Made by a program: the position numbers and the translations under genes | The notes under the pieces: generated by a model | Told to the model about the DNA's origin: nothing | The model's database searches: none | The model's input: only the letters and a program-made list of their open reading frames with translations | Shown: positions 58,851-64,000 of the stretch, one piece after another | Position numbering within the stretch: position 1 is the stretch's first letter | Layout: the number at the start of each line of letters is the position of its first letter | Assembly: GCA_009809945.1 (NCBI GenBank) | Contig: WTPW01000624.1 | Coordinates: forward strand, 95,274-159,273 | DNA from: Gigaspora margarita | Taxonomy: Eukaryota; Glomeromycota; Glomeromycetes; Diversisporales; Gigasporaceae | Reading direction: 5' to 3' | DNA length: 64,000 nucleotides

Positions 58851-59425
58851 AGTATTTGGAATTGGTTGTAAAGTTGTTGAGATATTGCTATTGGTACATA
58901 TTATATATTCAATAGCACTTGTTGTACTTTGTCAATATAGGTATGAATAGGATTATTAGAAGAGCACCAAAATTGTAATAGTGTAATAGATGTATTATTA
59001 TTCATGTTAGATAATATTGGACTTAGTATAGTCATGACACCTAAAGATTAAAATGCATGCATAATTTGTTCTATTTTAAAAAAAATTATAATGAATTTCG
59101 ATGTTATTGTTGATTTCTTGTATTTTGATTGGTTAAAAATTTTTTTTAGTGGCTAAAATTTTATTAATTATCAAATTTTTTAAAAATTAGCCAAAAACAA
59201 AGGCAAAAGCATGTGACTTGTCCCATTTTTGTTAATTTTTTAACATATTATATAAAAATTGAATATATTTAAAGTGTTATAAATCAAAAATATATAATAA
59301 TATTATTTTCAAAATAAAGCCATTAAGTTGTAGCAAATTAACTTGGCTACAATATAGCAGCTTTTTTTTTTATATCTTTTCTGTATCATGAGCTATTAAT
59401 TTTTGAAATTATTTTAGCCTTTAGT
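58851..59425. other. Unassigned stretch in locus C
   Basis: The minus strand near 59000-58870 reads LLQFWCSSNNPIHTYIDKV then a stop, slightly protein-like and possibly an upstream exon of the Gln-rich relic. The rest is AT-rich with nothing recognisable. Confidence 0.3.
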
Positions 59426-59715
59426 CAGTGTTGTCACAGGACAGCTTTGGACAATGATTTGGACAATTTTGAACAATTTTGGACAATTTTGAACAATTAA
59501 ATAAAGTAAAATTACTTAAATTTTATTAAGATAACCTATTTTAATTTTAACTAGAATGTTTTTAGCACCTAAAAAAAATATATAGTTATATATTTTTTAG
59601 TTAAATTTATTAATTATTAAAGCCTGGACAAGCTTTGGATAATCTTGAACATTTGGACAATTTTGGATGTAGACAAGCCAAAAAAGGCTGTGGACAGCCA
59701 AAATGTACAATACTG
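59426..59715. mobile_element. hAT-like short element, 290 bp
   Basis: Ends CAGTGTTGTCAC and CAGTATTGTACAT are inverted. The flanking octamers CCTTTAGT and CCTTTAGG differ at one base. The interior repeats GGACAATTTTGAACAATTTT. Confidence 0.7.
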
Positions 59716-59831
59716 CCTTTAGGTATCACACACTGTAGCTAATATTTTACTAAAACAGATGAATAAGTTGTATATTAATTGGAATTAACTTTCTTATTGT
59801 AATAAAAATATTATCAAGAGATTCTTGCAAG

Positions 59832-60168
59832 TAGTCATGTAATCCATTCAAATCTAGATCATCCGGATTACACAAAAACAAATCCTTATTCGTACAGATG
59901 ATCAACAATTCGCAGATTTTGAATGGATCAAATGGATAATAATCTGGAATCCAAGGTTTCATGAATAAAATTTGATAGTAATGTTTTTTAGCAGGGAATT
60001 ATTTAAGACATGTATTTTTTTGGCTCAATATTAAATAAATAAATATACCTTTAATAAACAGTGTTTTATTAACCAGATTGAATGAATTTTGAATGGATTG
60101 AATAAATGATCTGCAACTTGCATATTGAACAGATCATCTGGATTGCAGATCAATGGATCACACCTCTA
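59832..60168. mobile_element. hAT-like short element, 337 bp, empty site at locus A
   Basis: Ends TAGTCATGTAATCCATT and TAGAGGTGTGATCCATT are inverted. Flanking CTTGCAAG and CTTGTAAG (one difference) form the duplication. Locus A has a single ACTTGTAAGATTT near 5802. Confidence 0.75.
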
Positions 60169-60179
60169 CTTGTAAGATT

Positions 60180-61240
60180 GATTTAACTGAACTGGAATAA
60201 AGCATTAAGTATTAATTAAAACACAATATTTAGGAGACAGTTCAATATTATATATAAAGTGCACTCTGTTGTTTGCTATTAGCAATCTCTTCTTGCTTGA
60301 CTTTATTATTATTTTTAGTTCTTTGTTTTTAAAGGGCCATTTTCAGATTTAGGATTTATTCAGTAATTTTAAAAGTCTTATATTGATGAGAGTACATATA
60401 CTTTTAATATAATATTTAAGTAGTTTGCACAAGTTTTATACTAGCTATCATATCTGCTATGAATGCAATACTAAACTTTAAAAAGTAATTGAATAAAATA
60501 AATAAATATACATTATAGATATCAAAAAAAAACAGTTTTTAACAAACAAGATAAGATAAAAACCAAAGAATATTAAATTAACAAGTTATTTACCTACTAT
60601 AAAAACCAGGTTTTTTTGATTTTCTATATTATGTTTATAATGTACCAGTTGTTTATATATGCATTTTGGAAGAAGCTCTTGTTTCAGCATATCTAACTAA
60701 CCACTTTTTGTGTCAAAAGCTTACAACCTTAAAAAGAATTATATGAAAGTAGGTAAAATAATCACCTACATTTAAAGGTATAAAAATTTATAAAATAGTT
60801 TGCTTTTTATATTCTTTATTGAACCTTCATTTACTACTTTGTTTTAATAAATACTACTTATTTTAACTAAGAATTTGTGCAAAAAATTCAAAAATATAAA
60901 ATTGACAATTTGTATAATTTATAAAAATTATATAAAATATTAGATATGACAAATTATGTAACTATTAAAGTAAGAAAGTTACAAAAACAACATTGGTAAT
61001 AGCTGATATTATTCAAAAGTCATATAAAACAATTAATTATTATTATTATTGCAATTTTAAAGATTAACAAAATTATTTTTATAAATAATCAATTAATTTA
61101 ATCCTGTATAATTGTTATAGATTTCAAAGAGAATATTAGAATTAGAGGTAATTTAGTTGAAACTAGAAAGATTTTTTTAAAAAAATATAAATAACTGTTT
61201 TTTAATTTGTAGTATATTATTATAAATCTGATCAAAGTTT
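60180..61240. other. Intergenic, no gene seen
   Basis: The first 80 nt still resemble locus A near 5810-5890. Beyond that is AT-rich sequence without frames. Confidence 0.35.
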
Positions 61241-62050
61241 ACATATACAATATTTTGTTTATTTTTCAGATATATGGCTAAAACTCTCAAAATCTAAACC
61301 ATTTTGGCCCTAGAGTTTTGGTATTGCCCAAAATCTAAAACTTCTGAAATTACTAAACTTCTCAAATAGGCAAAATTACCAAAATGAACAAAACCCTCTG
61401 AAATTGGGTAAAACTAAAATTTCTTAACTTCTAAAACTGTATAAACTTTTTAAAATTAGCAAATAAAAAATATATTTTGCAAACTTGCAATCCTTTCTTG
61501 AATAGAATAAAAAATTATATCCCACAAACTTGTGATCCTTTTTTGAATAAAAAAATAAATAAAAATAAAAAATACTTTACAAACTTCAACCTTTTTGTGA
61601 ACAAAAAATGATCCTTTTGTGAATAAAAAAAATAAACCTTTTGTGAATAAAAAAAAAATCAGAATTTAAAAATTCAAAATCTAGTAAATAAAAAATAGTT
61701 CAAATATAATTTTATGCTTATTTATGCTCACTATTTCATGTGATAAGATTTTTATAATTTTTATTAGCTATTGGTTTCTGAAGCAGTTTTGGAAGTTTTG
61801 GTTTAGCCCAAAAAAAACTAGTAAGGCCACTTTTTTTATATTATAAATCTGATTTTAAGATTCTATCTATTTTTAAAATCTATTGATACATATATTCACC
61901 TTTTATTTATATAAAATTTAGTAGTTATTGGTTTTGAAAATTTGAAAGGTTTGCCAATTTTGGAAATTTTAGAAGTTTCAAAAATTTTGGAAGTTTCAGC
62001 TAGTTTTAGAGCTTTCAGAAGTTTTACCTATCAAGACACAGATTATAATA
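61241..62050. repeat. Low-complexity inverted AAACTTCTAAA / TTTTGGAAGTTT region
   Basis: The left half (61265-61450) is rich in AAAACTTCT, CTCAAAATC and AAATTACC words. The right half (61775-62030) is rich in their complements (TTTTGGAAGTTTTGG, AGAAGTTT). The two could pair as a long hairpin. Between them AACCTTTTGTGAATAAA is repeated. Confidence 0.45.
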
Positions 62051-62577
62051 CATTATTTTTATAGACAATATACTATGAAGCTTCTTAATCATCCTTTTAT
62101 ATCAAAGTTTAATAAAGCTTGTTTTTGGGCAGTTTTAGAATCTCACTTTCATTCTACAAAATTAATGATATTTTTTATTATATACCTTTAGTATATCAAG
62201 AAAACATTTATTTAAATTATTTTACAGAGTACTTTAAAAAAATATTGTTGATAGTTATTTTGATGTGTTATCAAAATGGTTTTCAGAAGGAGAAGCTTTA
62301 TAAAATATTTATATAATTGAAGATTTAATTAATTTTTTCTGAGAAAAAGCTAATCAAAATTATGCAAATGTCATATCTTCAATTATGAACTTTGATATTT
62401 ATTCACAAACACAATGTCAACAAAATATTCAATGAATTACATATTGAATATAAATCTTATAAATTATTCATACAAATAAATAATAAGCTTTATACTTTTA
62501 TATAAATACATTAAATAATACTGATTATATTGGAGTTATTTGTAAAAAAAATCATTAAGGATAAAAAAAAAACAAAG
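62051..62577. other. Intergenic, no gene seen
   Basis: Short frames only (65 codons at 62119), AT-rich. Confidence 0.3.
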
Positions 62578-62579
62578 TA

Positions 62580-64000
62580 CAGTCGTCCTCCTATATAATC
62601 ACACAGTTGGGCACACGTCAATATGTGATTATAAAGAAGTGTAACTGTATAAAGGTTACCTAGTGGTTACCTCTATATAAGCACAAATTATAATAAATAA
62701 AAAAAAAGTAATTTAATAAAGGTATTTAAAAATTTTATATATGATTATAGAAAGTTGCTATATAGAAAAGTTAGAATTTTACTAATTAAATCAACTTTAT
62801 GCAATAATTAAAGTTGTTCAGAAGAATAAAATACAGATACTCTAAATTTTCATACAAATTGGATAACTTTTTATTAGTAAAGTTTTTCATTTTACGTATT
62901 TACGAATATAGTTAAAAATTTGTAATTTTTTTTGCAGAAACATAAAATAAAAAGACTTATTAATGAAATATAAACAGATTTACATGAAAATTTTAGAGTA
63001 AATGTATTTTGTTCTCCTGAACAACGTTTATTATTGCATAAAAATCGATTTGCTTAGTATTATTTTGACATTTATATATAGCAATGATCAATGATTCTAT
63101 ATAAAAATTTTTTGAAAATTATTTTAAAAATTTTTATATACGATCATTATATATAAAAGTCAAAATAATACTAAGCAAATCGGATTTTTATGCAATAATA
63201 AACATTGTTCAGAAGAACAAAATACATTTACTCTAAAATTTTCATGTAAATCAGTTGACATTTCATTAATACGTCTTTTTATTTTACGTTTTAACAAAAA
63301 AAAATTACAAATTTTTAGCTATATTCGTAGATACGTAAAATGAAAAACTGTACTAATAAAAAGTTATCCGATTTGTATGAAAATTTTAGAGTAAATGTAT
63401 TTTGTTCTCCTGAACATCGTTTATTATTTCATAAAAATAGATTAGCTTAGTATTATTTTGACTTTTATATATAGCAACGATCAATGATCGTATATAAAAA
63501 TTTTTAAAATAAAATTTTAAAAAAATTTTATATACAATCATTGATTGTTGCTATATATAAAAGTCAAAATAATACTAAAGCTAATCGATTTTTATGCAAT
63601 AATAAATGTTGTTTAGGAGAACAAAATACATTTACTCTAAAATTTTCATATAAATCGGTTGACATTTTATTAATACGTCTTCTTATTTTACATTTTTACA
63701 AAAAAAAATTACAAATTTTTAGCTATATTTGTAGATACGTAAAATGAAAAACTGTATTAATAAAAAGTTGTCCAATATGTATGAATATTTTAGAGTATCT
63801 GTATTTTGTTCTTCTGAATAACTTTAATTATTGCTTAAAAGTTGATTTAATTAGTAAAATTGTAACTTTTCTATACAACTTTCTATGATCATATATAAAT
63901 ATGATTGTATAGAAGAAATTTTACTATTAAAAAACATCTATAAATATAAAAATATGTGTGATAGTAATTATAAGCATTTGTGACTATATAGAAGGGTTTT
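62580..64000. mobile_element. TA-flanked hairpin-array element, truncated by window end
   Basis: Begins CAGTCGTCCTCCTATATAAT after TA. From about 62675 to 63995 the sequence is one large inverted repeat (TTAGAATTTTACTAATTAAA on the left, its complement near 63855 on the right). Nested in it are two palindromes of about 400 nt centred near 63118 and 63515. Each is built of ATGCAATAATAAA, GAACAAAATACATTTACTCT, AAAGTCAAAATAATACTAA and TATATAGCAA.GATCAATGAT words. No coding sequence. Confidence 0.7.

Larger units (their letters stand above)
48565..60260 (+). repeat. Segmental duplication copy C (Sel1-kinase locus)
   Basis: Inverted relative to copy B and direct relative to copy A. Homology starts near 48565 and runs through the gene and the Gln-rich relic. 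Relative to A and B it is expanded by at least seven insertions (53981, 55293, 55758, 56998, 58095, 59426, 59832). Confidence 0.75.

Noticed and set aside
59750..59962. 70-codon minus-strand frame
   Set aside because: Spans the boundary of a hAT-like element inserted in locus C, so it is not an old gene.
63541..63747. 68-codon frame near the window end
   Set aside because: Inside the hairpin-array element. The matching arm has no corresponding frame.

Overview
The window is eukaryotic, very AT-rich, gene-poor and crowded with transposable elements. Genes have short GT-AG introns of 40-86 nt. The protein families seen are long Sel1-repeat arrays fused to a tyrosine-kinase-like kinase, a BTB-BACK-TLDc protein, a small CxxC/CxxC zinc-binding protein, piggyBac, an APE-type LINE and hAT/Tc1-like non-autonomous elements. 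This mix is typical of arbuscular mycorrhizal fungi (Glomeromycotina, for example Rhizophagus or a relative). That assignment is an inference from gene content, not a database match. There are two N gaps (16014-16543 and 51402-51646) and a few single Ns.

Layout. A small intron-containing gene lies at 24-860. Three paralogous Sel1-kinase loci follow: A (2424-4436, plus), B (19386-21838, minus) and C (51294-53659, plus). Each is part of a larger duplicated segment that includes about 0.6 kb or more of upstream DNA and a decayed glutamine-rich gene lying convergently downstream. B and C are inverted relative to each other and share homology over several kb (B about 17535-24955, C about 48565-60260, the latter swollen by insertions). 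Only B reads intact. A has an in-frame stop and C is interrupted by an assembly gap whose length does not keep the frame.

The rest is mostly mobile DNA. It includes a piggyBac element with a broken transposase (25358-28104), a LINE endonuclease relic (8858-9430), a decayed DNCxGQNKN-type transposase-like gene (39114-40848) and a decayed BTB-BACK-TLDc gene (46930-48244). There are also many short elements whose ends and target-site duplications can be read directly: hAT-like with 8-bp duplications, Tc1/mariner-like with TA, Harbinger-like with 3 bp and one Mutator-like with 9 bp. A family with TGT...ACA-type ends makes 4-bp duplications of the form CTNN. Several large TA-flanked elements are filled with tandem hairpins.

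The genes do not form an operon or pathway. The functional theme is one recently amplified signalling-type gene (Sel1 scaffold plus kinase) spreading by segmental duplication among transposons. One transposon family (56998-57756, 58095-58850) carries what looks like a captured piece of a Sel1 repeat. I saw no tRNA, rRNA, CRISPR array or telomere.
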